Positions 38,973 to 46,298 of a stretch of 64,000 bases of DNA are shown piece by piece. The stretch lies in contig NZ_AROI01000007.1 in NCBI RefSeq assembly GCF_000410875.1, forward strand, positions 43,315 through 107,314. Direction: 5' to 3'. The position numbers were made by a program, and so were the translations under genes. The DNA comes from Halopseudomonas pelagia CL-AP6 (lineage in GTDB: Bacteria > Pseudomonadota > Gammaproteobacteria > Pseudomonadales > Pseudomonadaceae). The notes below the pieces were generated by a model. It searched no databases. It was not told the origin of the DNA and saw only the letters and a program-made list of their open reading frames with translations. The number at the start of each line of letters is the position of its first letter. Positions within the stretch are counted from its first letter, which is position 1.

Positions 38973-39517
38973 GAGCGGCTGCCGCAGGTCGGGTCAGCGT
39001 TCGCATCGACAGCCAAGTGCTGAACAAAGTTACAGGGTCGTGTCCGGCTATCGAGCTGTTCTTCAAGAATGCGACCCCATGCGGTACGACAGGCGCCGGT
39101 CGAGCCTGGCATGCACACGACCAGGGTACGATTGGCCAGCCCCGCCAGCGCCCGCGACTGCAATGTTGAGGTGCCAATCTCTTCCCAGGAGACATGCCGG
39201 AACAGCTCGCCAAAACCCTCGACCACCTTGTCCAGCAATGGTGTTATCGCCTCAGGAGTGCTGTCACGGCCGGTGAAACCGGTGCCGCCAGTGATTAGCA
39301 CAACCTGCACATCAGGACGGGCGATCCAGTCCGATACCACCGCACGAATGCGGTAGATATCGTCCGCTTGCAACTGACGATCCGCGATCTGGTGGCCTGC
39401 TTCGGTGGCGCTATCGACCAGCACTTGACCGGATGTGTCGGTCTCCGCCGTGCGTGTGTCGCTGACAGTCAATACGGCAATATTCAATGGGGAGAATGCA
39501 GTGGCGTTATGGGCCAT
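38969..39517 (-). CDS. moaB: Molybdenum cofactor biosynthesis protein B
   Basis: A 182-residue MoaB/Mog-fold protein that adenylates molybdopterin. NIAVLTVSDTRTAETDTSG and ITGGTGFTGRDSTPEA are the signature segments. ATG 39517 is preferred since an AAAGGA lies ten bases upstream and the N-terminus AHNATAFSPLNIAV matches the family. It diverges from mobA with a 72-bp gap. Confidence 0.93.
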   Translation of the reverse strand: MAHNATAFSPLNIAVLTVSDTRTAETDTSGQVLVDSATEAGHQIADRQLQADDIYRIRAVVSDWIARPDVQVVLITGGTGFTGRDSTPEAITPLLDKVVEGFGELFRHVSWEEIGTSTLQSRALAGLANRTLVVCMPGSTGACRTAWGRILEEQLDSRTRPCNFVQHLAVDANADPTCGSRS

Positions 39518-39589
39518 ATAAGGCGATCCTTTGGCAGACAATGCGTCCGGTGTTATAACACAGCGCAGTGGATAATCAGAGGGCAGCCA

Positions 39590-40168
39590 GTGACGGTGAT
39601 AGGTAAAACGCAGCTCAGCTTATTGCTGCTCGCGGGCGGGCAGGGCAGCCGCCTGGGGGGGCGCGACAAAGGGCTGATGGCGTGGCAAGGGCGGCCGATC
39701 GCGGCACATCTGGTGGCAATGATCAGGCCGCTGGTGGGTGAGGTGATCATCAGCTGCAATCGCAATCACAGCGAATACCAACGCTGGGCCGATCAACTGG
39801 TCAGTGACCAGAACGCTGAGTACCCCGGCCCGCTAGCAGGTATCCTTAGCGGGTTGAATGAGTGTAAAAGCAGCCATTTGCTGGTTGTGCCCTGTGACCT
39901 GCCGCAACTGGATCAGGCGCTGCTCATCCAACTGCTCGAACAGGCCGCCAGTCAGCCGACGATTCCCTGGTTGATCAAAGTCGGTGATGCCTGGCAACCG
40001 CTTGTCTCGGTGATCCCTCAGCAGCGGTTGCCCGAGTTGCAGTGCGCTTGGGATCAAGGCCAGCGCAGTCCGCTGCGTTGGCTGCTGAGTCAAAACCACG
40101 GCGTGTTGACACTGCCCGCTGACGACCTGCGGCTGCACAATGCCAACTGCCTGGAAGATTGGCAATAA
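39590..40168 (+). CDS. mobA: Molybdenum cofactor guanylyltransferase
   Basis: A 192-residue nucleotidyltransferase that attaches GMP to the molybdenum cofactor, giving the dinucleotide form used by the oxidoreductase upstream. The GTP-binding LLAGGQGSRLGGRDKGLM motif and PGPLAGILSGL and VVPCDLPQL are typical. The start is probably GTG 39590, after GAGGGC; upstream in-frame codons overlap moaB. Confidence 0.92.
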   Translation: MTVIGKTQLSLLLLAGGQGSRLGGRDKGLMAWQGRPIAAHLVAMIRPLVGEVIISCNRNHSEYQRWADQLVSDQNAEYPGPLAGILSGLNECKSSHLLVVPCDLPQLDQALLIQLLEQAASQPTIPWLIKVGDAWQPLVSVIPQQRLPELQCAWDQGQRSPLRWLLSQNHGVLTLPADDLRLHNANCLEDWQ

Positions 40169-40215
40169 ATCTACCTAAGCCTCTGCTGGCGCTAAATATT
40201 ATTTGAGTCAGATAC

Positions 40216-40243
40216 TTGAGAAATTAATGTCGTGCGGTAAAAT
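40216..40243 (+). promoter_or_regulatory. tRNA-Pro promoter
   Basis: TTGAGA at 40216-40221 and TAAAAT at 40238-40243 with a 16-bp spacer, placing transcription start about seven bases before the tRNA. Confidence 0.6.
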
Positions 40244-40256
40244 GCGAGCACACAAT

Positions 40257-40333
40257 CGGAGTGTAGCGCAGCCTGGTAGCGCGTCTCGTTCGGGACGAGA
40301 AGGTCGCTGGTTCGAATCCAGTCTCTCCGACCA
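40257..40333 (+). tRNA. tRNA-Pro (anticodon CGG)
   Basis: A 77-base cloverleaf with encoded CCA. The anticodon loop ttCGGga sits on a tctcg/cgaga stem; the T-arm is gctgg-ttcgaat-ccagt. The acceptor has one U6:U67 mismatch (cggagtg against ctctccg). It reads CCG proline codons. A strong terminator follows. Confidence 0.96.
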
Positions 40334-40366
40334 TTTCATTGCTTCTAGTAGCCTCAGCAATACCTG

Positions 40367-40391
40367 AAAAGCCCGCTTTGTGCGGGCTTTT
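40367..40391 (+). terminator. Terminator after tRNA-Pro
   Basis: Perfect stem aaaagcccgc / gcgggctttt with a 5-base loop, 33 bp past the tRNA. It can work in both directions and may also stop the tonB operon from the other side. Confidence 0.88.
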
Positions 40392-40505
40392 GCTTTTCTG
40401 GGTGTTTCCCCTCTTTTTCTCTAGGTAGTTGCTCACCGAGCACAACTACAACGATATGCTCACTGTTGAGTGGGCGAGTGATGGGGTGAAACGATCCGCC
40501 ACGGA

Positions 40506-41315
40506 CTAGAGCGTGAAGGCTATCGGTATGCTGATTCTTAGCGGATTACCCCTCACCTGCGGCGGTGGAAGAGGTAATGGTTCGGCGCGCCTGGCGAGTA
40601 ACAAGGCCTCACTGTCGAGGGTTCGGGCTCCGCTACTGTGGATTAATTCGACCTCCAGCACCTGACCGTTGCGGTCCATGGTCAGGGCGATGATGGGCAT
40701 ACCCTGTTGGTTTGCGCGCAATGCCTGGCGCGGGTAGCGCTTATAGTGTTCCAAATGAGCATAGAGCAGCTGTTCCCACTGCTGGCGCGCATCAAGTTGC
40801 TGCGGGCTGATGGCCCCGACGGTTGGTGCGTTGACGGTCTCGCTCCGCTGGACGTTCTCGATGCTCGGTGGTGCGCTGGTTTCGGAAGCGGCGTTCTGGT
40901 CGGCGCTCTCGTTGACGGGTTCCGGCAGTTCATCCGGGGTATCTTCTACTGGCGGCTCCATTGCCTCTACTGGGTCTGGCTGCCTGGCTGGCAGGCTGAC
41001 CTCGGCTTTGGCCACCTCGGGCCGCGCGGACGGGCTCTCTTCAATAACTACTGGCCGGGGCTTGGCGGCGGCGGATTCAGTTTGTTCCGGGCCGGGCGGA
41101 AGCTCATTTGGCGGGTTGGGCGGAGCCGCCAACGGCATAGCCAGTTCTATGACCATGGGAGCGGATAGGGGCTGCAGATCCTGCGGCGGGCTCGGTTGCC
41201 ACAGATAAATAGCAAGCGCTGTTGCGTGCAGACCAATTCCGGCTAGCGCCGCGCTTAGCCAGAAAACCACCCCGCTCCTACTGCGGCTGCGCTGCGGGCC
41301 TGCCAACGGAGTCAT
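40506..41315 (-). CDS. tonB: TonB energy transducer
   Basis: A 269-residue protein with a cytoplasmic N-terminus and one transmembrane helix (about residues 16-40). A long Pro/Glu-rich periplasmic spacer (~45-165) follows. The TonB C-terminal domain has HLEHYKRYPRQA, DRNGQVLEVELIHSSG and LPLPPPQVRG. It overlaps exbD by 4 bp. As the last gene of the heme operon it is probably dedicated to the receptor encoded at 46.3-49.3 kb. Confidence 0.93.
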   Translation of the reverse strand: MTPLAGPQRSRSRSGVVFWLSAALAGIGLHATALAIYLWQPSPPQDLQPLSAPMVIELAMPLAAPPNPPNELPPGPEQTESAAAKPRPVVIEESPSARPEVAKAEVSLPARQPDPVEAMEPPVEDTPDELPEPVNESADQNAASETSAPPSIENVQRSETVNAPTVGAISPQQLDARQQWEQLLYAHLEHYKRYPRQALRANQQGMPIIALTMDRNGQVLEVELIHSSGARTLDSEALLLARRAEPLPLPPPQVRGNPLRISIPIAFTL

Positions 41316-41734
41316 TGAGCGCGTTCCAGGCCGACCAGTGCAACTTTGAGGTACCCCGCATCGCCGAGAGCATTGATTACCTCGGTCAGGTCGCCGTAGC
41401 TGATGCCTTTATCCGCCCGCAGGAAGATGCGTTGTTCGATGTCTGGCGCGGTGCGCGCCAGCGCAGCAGGCAGGTCGGCCAGATTTACCTGTTGCTCCTC
41501 ACCAAGGGTCAGACTGAGATCTGCCTGCACGCTCAGATACAGTGGGTCCTCGGCGGGCGGTTGCGGTTTGGCGGTGGAGGCGGGCAGGTCGACCGGCACG
41601 CTGACGGTGGCCAGCGGTGCGGCGACCATGAAGATGATCAGCAGTACCAACATCACGTCTATGAAGGGCGTGACGTTGATCTCGTGGTTCTCGCCCAACT
41701 GCCCGTCATCGCCACCGGATAACTTGAAGCTCAT
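41312..41734 (-). CDS. exbD: ExbD/TolR family biopolymer transport protein
   Basis: A 140-residue protein with a short cytoplasmic N-terminus, one helix carrying the conserved aspartate (INVTPFIDVMLVLLIIFMVA), and a periplasmic domain. The helix Asp conducts protons for TonB energisation. It overlaps exbB by 1 bp upstream and tonB by 4 bp downstream. Confidence 0.93.
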   Translation of the reverse strand: MSFKLSGGDDGQLGENHEINVTPFIDVMLVLLIIFMVAAPLATVSVPVDLPASTAKPQPPAEDPLYLSVQADLSLTLGEEQQVNLADLPAALARTAPDIEQRIFLRADKGISYGDLTEVINALGDAGYLKVALVGLERAQ

Positions 41735-42669
41735 CAGTGCCGCCCCATGCTGATCGGCCGCACGGTATGCAGGCCGTCAGCGTCTGGCTTGTCGGTGCCG
41801 TGCTGGCGATCGAGGTCGCGGCTGACCAATGTCAGCAGTGCGGTAGCGATGTCTCCCAATTGTGCGCGGTAGCCGTTGATGGCGCGGGCGAAATGGTTGT
41901 AGATCACCACCGCCGGGATCGCCGCGACCAGGCCGAAGGCGGTGGCCAGCAGTGCCTCGGCAATGCCGGGCGCGACGACAGCCAGATTGGTATTTTGCGA
42001 CTGGGCGATGCCGATAAAGCTGTTCATGATGCCCCATACGGTGCCGAACAGACCGACAAAGGGTGCTACCGAGCCGATGGTGGCGAGGATGCCGGTGCCC
42101 TTGTTCATCTGGCTGCCGGCATGAACCTGCACACGGTCCAGGCGGGCGCCAATACGCTCCTTTATGCCTTCGTCGCTGGCCGGCCCGCGTGCGGACAGGG
42201 CCAGCTCATGGGCGGTGGCCTGCAGCAGGTCCATGCCGGCACCGCGCTGGTCCTTACTCTGCTGGCGGGCATAGGCAAAGTGTTCCGACTCGACCAGCAG
42301 GTGCAGCAGGCGGTTGGCGCGCCGGCGTGCTTGCGTCAGTTGAATCAGCTTGCCAACCCATACTGACCAGGTCAGCAACGAGGCCAGCAGCAGACCGATC
42401 ATCACTCCCTTGACCACCCAGTCTGCGGCCAGATACATGCCCCAGGGGGAGAGGTCTTCCGGCAGTGCCGCGCCCAGGGGAGAAGCGGCTTCAGGTTCGA
42501 CTGCGGACAATGGGTCAGCGGCCACGGCGCCAGCCGAGTCTTCCGCGGTGACACTCAGTTCAGCGTTGCTCGCCGGTTCGGTTGCGGCTGGTTCGGCGTC
42601 CTGGGCTAGCGGGGCGGTGCTGAGCAACAGGCTCAGCAACAGAGTGGATAGTAAAGTGAGGGGACGCAT
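41734..42669 (-). CDS. exbB: ExbB (MotA/TolQ/ExbB proton channel) with N-terminal periplasmic extension
   Basis: A 311-residue protein. A signal peptide (about residues 1-23) and an acidic, Ala/Glu-rich region (to ~70) precede the three-helix ExbB core, which includes LLLASLLTWSVWVGKL, GILATIGSVAPFVGLFGTVWGIMN and ALLATAFGLVAAIPAVVIYN. The N-terminal extension is seen in Pseudomonas-type ExbB. ATG 42669 has an AGGAT site 7 bp upstream. It powers TonB with ExbD. Confidence 0.92.
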   Translation of the reverse strand: MRPLTLLSTLLLSLLLSTAPLAQDAEPAATEPASNAELSVTAEDSAGAVAADPLSAVEPEAASPLGAALPEDLSPWGMYLAADWVVKGVMIGLLLASLLTWSVWVGKLIQLTQARRRANRLLHLLVESEHFAYARQQSKDQRGAGMDLLQATAHELALSARGPASDEGIKERIGARLDRVQVHAGSQMNKGTGILATIGSVAPFVGLFGTVWGIMNSFIGIAQSQNTNLAVVAPGIAEALLATAFGLVAAIPAVVIYNHFARAINGYRAQLGDIATALLTLVSRDLDRQHGTDKPDADGLHTVRPISMGRH

Positions 42670-42698
42670 GGGTTCGATCCTCGCGCGTTTGGCGCGGT

Positions 42699-43073
42699 TC
42701 AGGGTTGAGGGCAGGGTGGTTCCGGACGGCTGCATAGCCAGAGCAGCACCAGACACATGCTTGATGGCACCAGCCACTGGACCCAGGTGCTGGGCGCGCT
42801 CAGGCAGATCAGCGGCATGCTGATGAACATGCTGATGCCGGCCAGCCATTTGGCGCGACGGGGAATGGCTCCGTACTCGTGCCAGTTGCGTATCGGCGGG
42901 CCAAACCGCGGATGGTTGAGTAACCAGATGGCCAGTGGCGGCCAGCCTTTGCCAGCGGCCCAGACCGCCAGCAGCATGAATACCGTGGTGGGCATGCCGG
43001 GCAGCACTGCACCAATCAGCCCTAGGGCGACAAAAGTGAGTGCCAGCAGGCGCCATGCGAACCGCAGCAGCAT
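42699..43073 (-). CDS. YbaN family (DUF454) small membrane protein
   Basis: A 124-residue protein with about four hydrophobic helices. The signature LGLIGAVLPGMPTTVFMLLA and the loop NHPRFGPPIRNWHEYGAIPRR define YbaN/DUF454. Its start overlaps the heme oxygenase stop (TAATG), and exbB begins 30 bp later, so it is embedded in the heme operon. YbaN relatives are often next to heme-uptake genes, but the activity is unknown. Confidence 0.88.
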   Translation of the reverse strand: MLLRFAWRLLALTFVALGLIGAVLPGMPTTVFMLLAVWAAGKGWPPLAIWLLNHPRFGPPIRNWHEYGAIPRRAKWLAGISMFISMPLICLSAPSTWVQWLVPSSMCLVLLWLCSRPEPPCPQP

Positions 43074-43699
43074 TAGACCGCCGTGGCCGGCTGATTGTCA
43101 GCCATCAGTTCTTCCACCGAGGTTCGTACAAAGGTAAAGGCCGCACGGGCACCCTCAACCGCTTCGGTACGGGCTGCCGCTGTCAGTTCCAGGTCATCCA
43201 GCGCCTGCTTGAACTGTCGCCAGTGCAGGCCGCGACCGTCAGTGTGACCGGCCAGATGGCGGGCGCCGAAGGTTTCCGATAACCCCAACTGCTCCCGGGC
43301 GTGTTTGAGTAGAAATGCGGCGCCCAGCGTCGAGCCCTCGTGGGTATAGAGCCAGCCGAGGGCTTCGTTGGTGCTGGCTGGATTGATCATGCTGCCGGTT
43401 TCCCGGTCGATCTCCTGCTCCTCGGGGCTGATGTTGAAGTCGGTGCAGTCCTGCAGTATGGCCTGCAGCCGACTACGCTCGGCCAGACCTGGGAGCATGG
43501 CCTGCAACTCCGGGTTCTGGTACAGCGGCGAGGTGGCGTGGTGCAGGCGCAGCTGCATGCGCAGGAAGCAGGCGAAACGCTCACGGCTTGAGAAGGGTGC
43601 CAGGGCCATAATGCGTCGGTCGAGGCTCTCGTGGGTCGAGGTGGTCTGCTCTTTCAGGTAGCTGCTCAGGGGCAATGCGGTACTGTCTGCCGGGTTCAT
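43073..43699 (-). CDS. hemO: Biliverdin-producing heme oxygenase
   Basis: A 208-residue heme oxygenase of the bacterial HemO/PigA type. The likely proximal heme ligand is the histidine in KEQTTSTHESLDRRI, about residue 25. The distal-helix region reads EALGWLYTHEGSTLGAAFL with its Gly-rich bend. It opens heme to biliverdin, CO and Fe2+ in the cytosol. ATG 43699 follows AGGA by six bases. It has a 165-bp upstream gap from the Slam gene, AT-rich near 43800, that may hold a promoter. Confidence 0.92.
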   Translation of the reverse strand: MNPADSTALPLSSYLKEQTTSTHESLDRRIMALAPFSSRERFACFLRMQLRLHHATSPLYQNPELQAMLPGLAERSRLQAILQDCTDFNISPEEQEIDRETGSMINPASTNEALGWLYTHEGSTLGAAFLLKHAREQLGLSETFGARHLAGHTDGRGLHWRQFKQALDDLELTAAARTEAVEGARAAFTFVRTSVEELMADNQPATAV

Positions 43700-43864
43700 G
43701 GCGGGTCCTTGCATAACGGGATATCTTCGAAAGTGCTTGGGCGCCGGGTGGCGCGGTTCAATACGTTCTATTTACATAACGAATGAGGCAGTGCTTTTCC
43801 GTAATGAAATTAAGATATTTTTTTATTCGTATTTGAACTGGGGCGCTCTCGGCTTGGCTGTTGC

Positions 43865-45334
43865 TCAAAACAGTTTTTCCAGACGGAAACTGGTCTGGGT
43901 GCGCTGGTAGGAGTAAAGCCAGTCGACGCTACTGCGCACTTCGGTGTGCTTGAGACTGAGGCTAGGGGTAATACCCTGCCAAGCTAGTCCCGGCAAGCTG
44001 ACGATCAGCGTGTGATTAGTCTCGCCATCACGGCGACGGGCGCCGAGCAGTGGGCTGTACTCGGCGTATTCGCGGTGTCGGAACGAGCTGAACAGGCTGG
44101 CGCGAATCCCGCTTTGCAGGGTCAGCGCGGCACCCAATCTCGCGCCGCCCTGCTGATAACCGTAGACCGGCTCCTCGGTGCGCCTTTCGCTCAGATCGAG
44201 GCCGCCGAACAGCGTCCAGCGCGGCGAAAGCACATGCCAGCCAGTGGCATAGAGTGCGCTGTTGCCGCCGTTGTTGTAGCGGTACAGCGGGTCCTGATAG
44301 CGCATGTCGCGGTAGGTCGCTTCCAGCTTTACCGCGCTGCGGCGGCTGAGCTGATGCAGCCATTCGGCGCGGGCGCCCCAGGCGGAATACATGCCATCGT
44401 TGCCGATGCGATTGGTTTCGAAGGAGGGAGCCAGCGAATACTGATTGCGCGCGCTGCGGTAGCTGTAGCCAAGATTGGCGATCAGGGTGCTTTCGTTGTA
44501 CTCGCTGTAGTTGCGGTAGCTGTAGCCATACAGCAGGGCGCGGGCGTATAGCCCGTGATGGCCCGAGAGCGCAACACGACGGTTGAGGGTGGCCTCGTAA
44601 TCGAGGCCTGTGGCGCTGATCGCCTCGGGCAGGGTGCGGCGCACAATACAGGTGCCGCCGTTGGTGGCCAGCAGGCAAGTATTGCTTTCCGAACTCTGGT
44701 TCAGATTGTCGACCCAGGTCGGGCCCAGGTTGATTGAACCTTGCCAGTCCTGACGCTGATCCAGTGCTGCGAGAAAGCGCTCGACGCTGGTGCGTACGCC
44801 CAGAGTGTGGGCGTCGTCCGCGGGCAGGCCGGCGCGGATCTGCCGAAACAGGGTTTCGGCTGCCTGGTCCTGCTGGTTTTCAAACAGCACGCGGGCCAGC
44901 TCCAGTTTCCCGGGCAGAAAGTCGGGCTGGCGCTGCAGCAGTGCGCGGAACTGTGTCTCGGCATTGCCTAGTTGGCCGCGAACGCGCTGCAGCACGCCGT
45001 CGGCGTAGTGCAGCAACATGGGGTCGGCGTTGGGCAGGCCGCGGTAGCGTAGCAGGAAGGCGCTGGCGGCCTGCCATTGCTGATGGCTGAGCGAAAGATA
45101 GAGCGCCCGGCCCAGATCATTGGCATTGTTGCCGATGGCGAGGGTTTCGCCATTGAGGGTAATGGTCGGTTGGTCATCCAGTTCGCCTTGTAGCAACTCC
45201 TGCTCCTGTGCGTTAGCGTTGCCTTCAATGTGCTGATTGAGACGCAGGGTGGTGTCTTGGTCAGCGGCGTGTATGGCCGCACTGCCGAGCAGCAGTAGCA
45301 TAATGAGGATCAGATGCAATGGATGGCGGGTCAT
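43865..45334 (-). CDS. Slam-type surface/secreted protein translocator (type XI secretion)
   Basis: A 489-residue protein with a signal peptide (residues 1-23). An N-terminal TPR-like helical domain runs to about residue 190 (AETQFRALLQRQPDFLPGKLELARVLFENQ-type repeats), and a C-terminal ~14-strand beta-barrel (DUF560) ends in the aromatic TSFRLEKLF. That is the Slam architecture: Slam proteins export TbpB-fold lipoproteins or secreted hemophilins across the outer membrane. The gene follows directly after the hemophilin-like gene, which is its probable client, as in Acinetobacter HsmA-HphA. Confidence 0.88.
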   Translation of the reverse strand: MTRHPLHLILIMLLLLGSAAIHAADQDTTLRLNQHIEGNANAQEQELLQGELDDQPTITLNGETLAIGNNANDLGRALYLSLSHQQWQAASAFLLRYRGLPNADPMLLHYADGVLQRVRGQLGNAETQFRALLQRQPDFLPGKLELARVLFENQQDQAAETLFRQIRAGLPADDAHTLGVRTSVERFLAALDQRQDWQGSINLGPTWVDNLNQSSESNTCLLATNGGTCIVRRTLPEAISATGLDYEATLNRRVALSGHHGLYARALLYGYSYRNYSEYNESTLIANLGYSYRSARNQYSLAPSFETNRIGNDGMYSAWGARAEWLHQLSRRSAVKLEATYRDMRYQDPLYRYNNGGNSALYATGWHVLSPRWTLFGGLDLSERRTEEPVYGYQQGGARLGAALTLQSGIRASLFSSFRHREYAEYSPLLGARRRDGETNHTLIVSLPGLAWQGITPSLSLKHTEVRSSVDWLYSYQRTQTSFRLEKLF

Positions 45335-45386
45335 ACGGGCTCGTTGCTGGTTGGCCGTGTTGCGCGGCCGGAAAGGGTAGGGCCGA

Positions 45387-45408
45387 AGCCACCTCTGCAG
45401 CGGTGGCT
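45387..45408 (-). promoter_or_regulatory. Hairpin between hemophilin and Slam genes
   Basis: A perfect 7-bp stem (agccacc / ggtggct) with an 8-base loop, extendable with mismatches, in the 120-bp gap. No T-run follows on the minus strand. It may cut the transcript level of the translocator relative to its abundant client. Confidence 0.4.
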
Positions 45409-45454
45409 CCGGTCCGGTTTCAGCTTCTGCCCTGGCCGGGACAGTCTGGTGCGA

Positions 45455-46201
45455 TCAGTCTTTGGTGCCGCCGAAGGCGGTGTCGTAATCGCGGTTGCTG
45501 AAAGTAGCAATGCCGGCCAACGCAGCGGCGTCGCTGCCAAAGAAGTTGCCGGTCACGCTACCATTGGTTACCACACCGGCGGAGCCATTGGCAGACGCGT
45601 TTGAGCTGCTGATGTTGCCCGCGCTGTCAAAGCTGGCGCTGCCGATATTGACCGCCAAACCGCTGTTGGCCAGGCTGCCCGACAGGCTGTTGGTAGCGAA
45701 GTTGGCGGTAAAGGTGCCGCTCATCAGATTGCTGCCGGAGTATTCATTGATGCCGTTGACGCTATAGGTAGCCGTGCCGCTGGTGGGTACGCTGGTGCCA
45801 GTATCATCGCCGACGTAATACACGGTGCGGCTGCTGTCACTGCTGGTACCGGTTTGTGACCACTCGCCAAAGTAGACATTGGCACCGCTAACCTGGGCGA
45901 AGTTGAATACGCCCATGCCGCTGTGATCCGGTTCGTCGATGTCGATTGGTGAACTCAGAGTGTAGACACCGTTGCTGACGCTGCTGTAGAGGCTGAGGCC
46001 GGCGAAATCAACTTTGTCGCTTAAACCAATGGTGTAAACGCCGATACCCGGAAGTTCATCATTGTGAGGTCCTGCATTAACGGTAGATTCGCCAACCTCT
46101 ACGTAGGTATTGTAGCTTTCAGTGCCAACAATGTCGGCCTGGGACAGGGCACTGACACTCAACAGGCTGGTGGCCAGAACAGACAGATAGATTGCTTTCA
46201 T
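45455..46201 (-). CDS. Hemophilin-like secreted heme-binding protein (Slam client)
   Basis: A 248-residue protein with a signal peptide MKAIYLSVLATSLLSVSALS ending about Ala22. No lipobox follows, so it should be secreted rather than anchored. The mature protein is rich in Gly, Ser, Asn and Thr. Its C-terminal ~100 residues have the TbpB-like barrel pattern NFATNSLSGSLANSG, GSVTGNFFGSDAAALAG and the ending YDTAFGGTKD. This tail is what Slam recognises in hemophilins (HphA). ATG 46201 is favoured by AAGGTG six bases upstream. It binds heme for delivery to the receptor, by analogy. Confidence 0.78.
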   Translation of the reverse strand: MKAIYLSVLATSLLSVSALSQADIVGTESYNTYVEVGESTVNAGPHNDELPGIGVYTIGLSDKVDFAGLSLYSSVSNGVYTLSSPIDIDEPDHSGMGVFNFAQVSGANVYFGEWSQTGTSSDSSRTVYYVGDDTGTSVPTSGTATYSVNGINEYSGSNLMSGTFTANFATNSLSGSLANSGLAVNIGSASFDSAGNISSSNASANGSAGVVTNGSVTGNFFGSDAAALAGIATFSNRDYDTAFGGTKD

Positions 46202-46298
46202 GTGAATCACCTTCATGTTTGATGTGTGAGTAGTACTGCGCTTGCTGGGGTGTTCCGCTTGCTTTTTCTGGTAGTGCACCTCCTGGTTGTGGGGTTGA

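Noticed and set aside
40257..40333. tRNA-Pro as an integration site for a genomic island
   Set aside because: No integrase gene and no second copy of the tRNA 3' end are seen downstream in the window; the iron island does not show attachment repeats.
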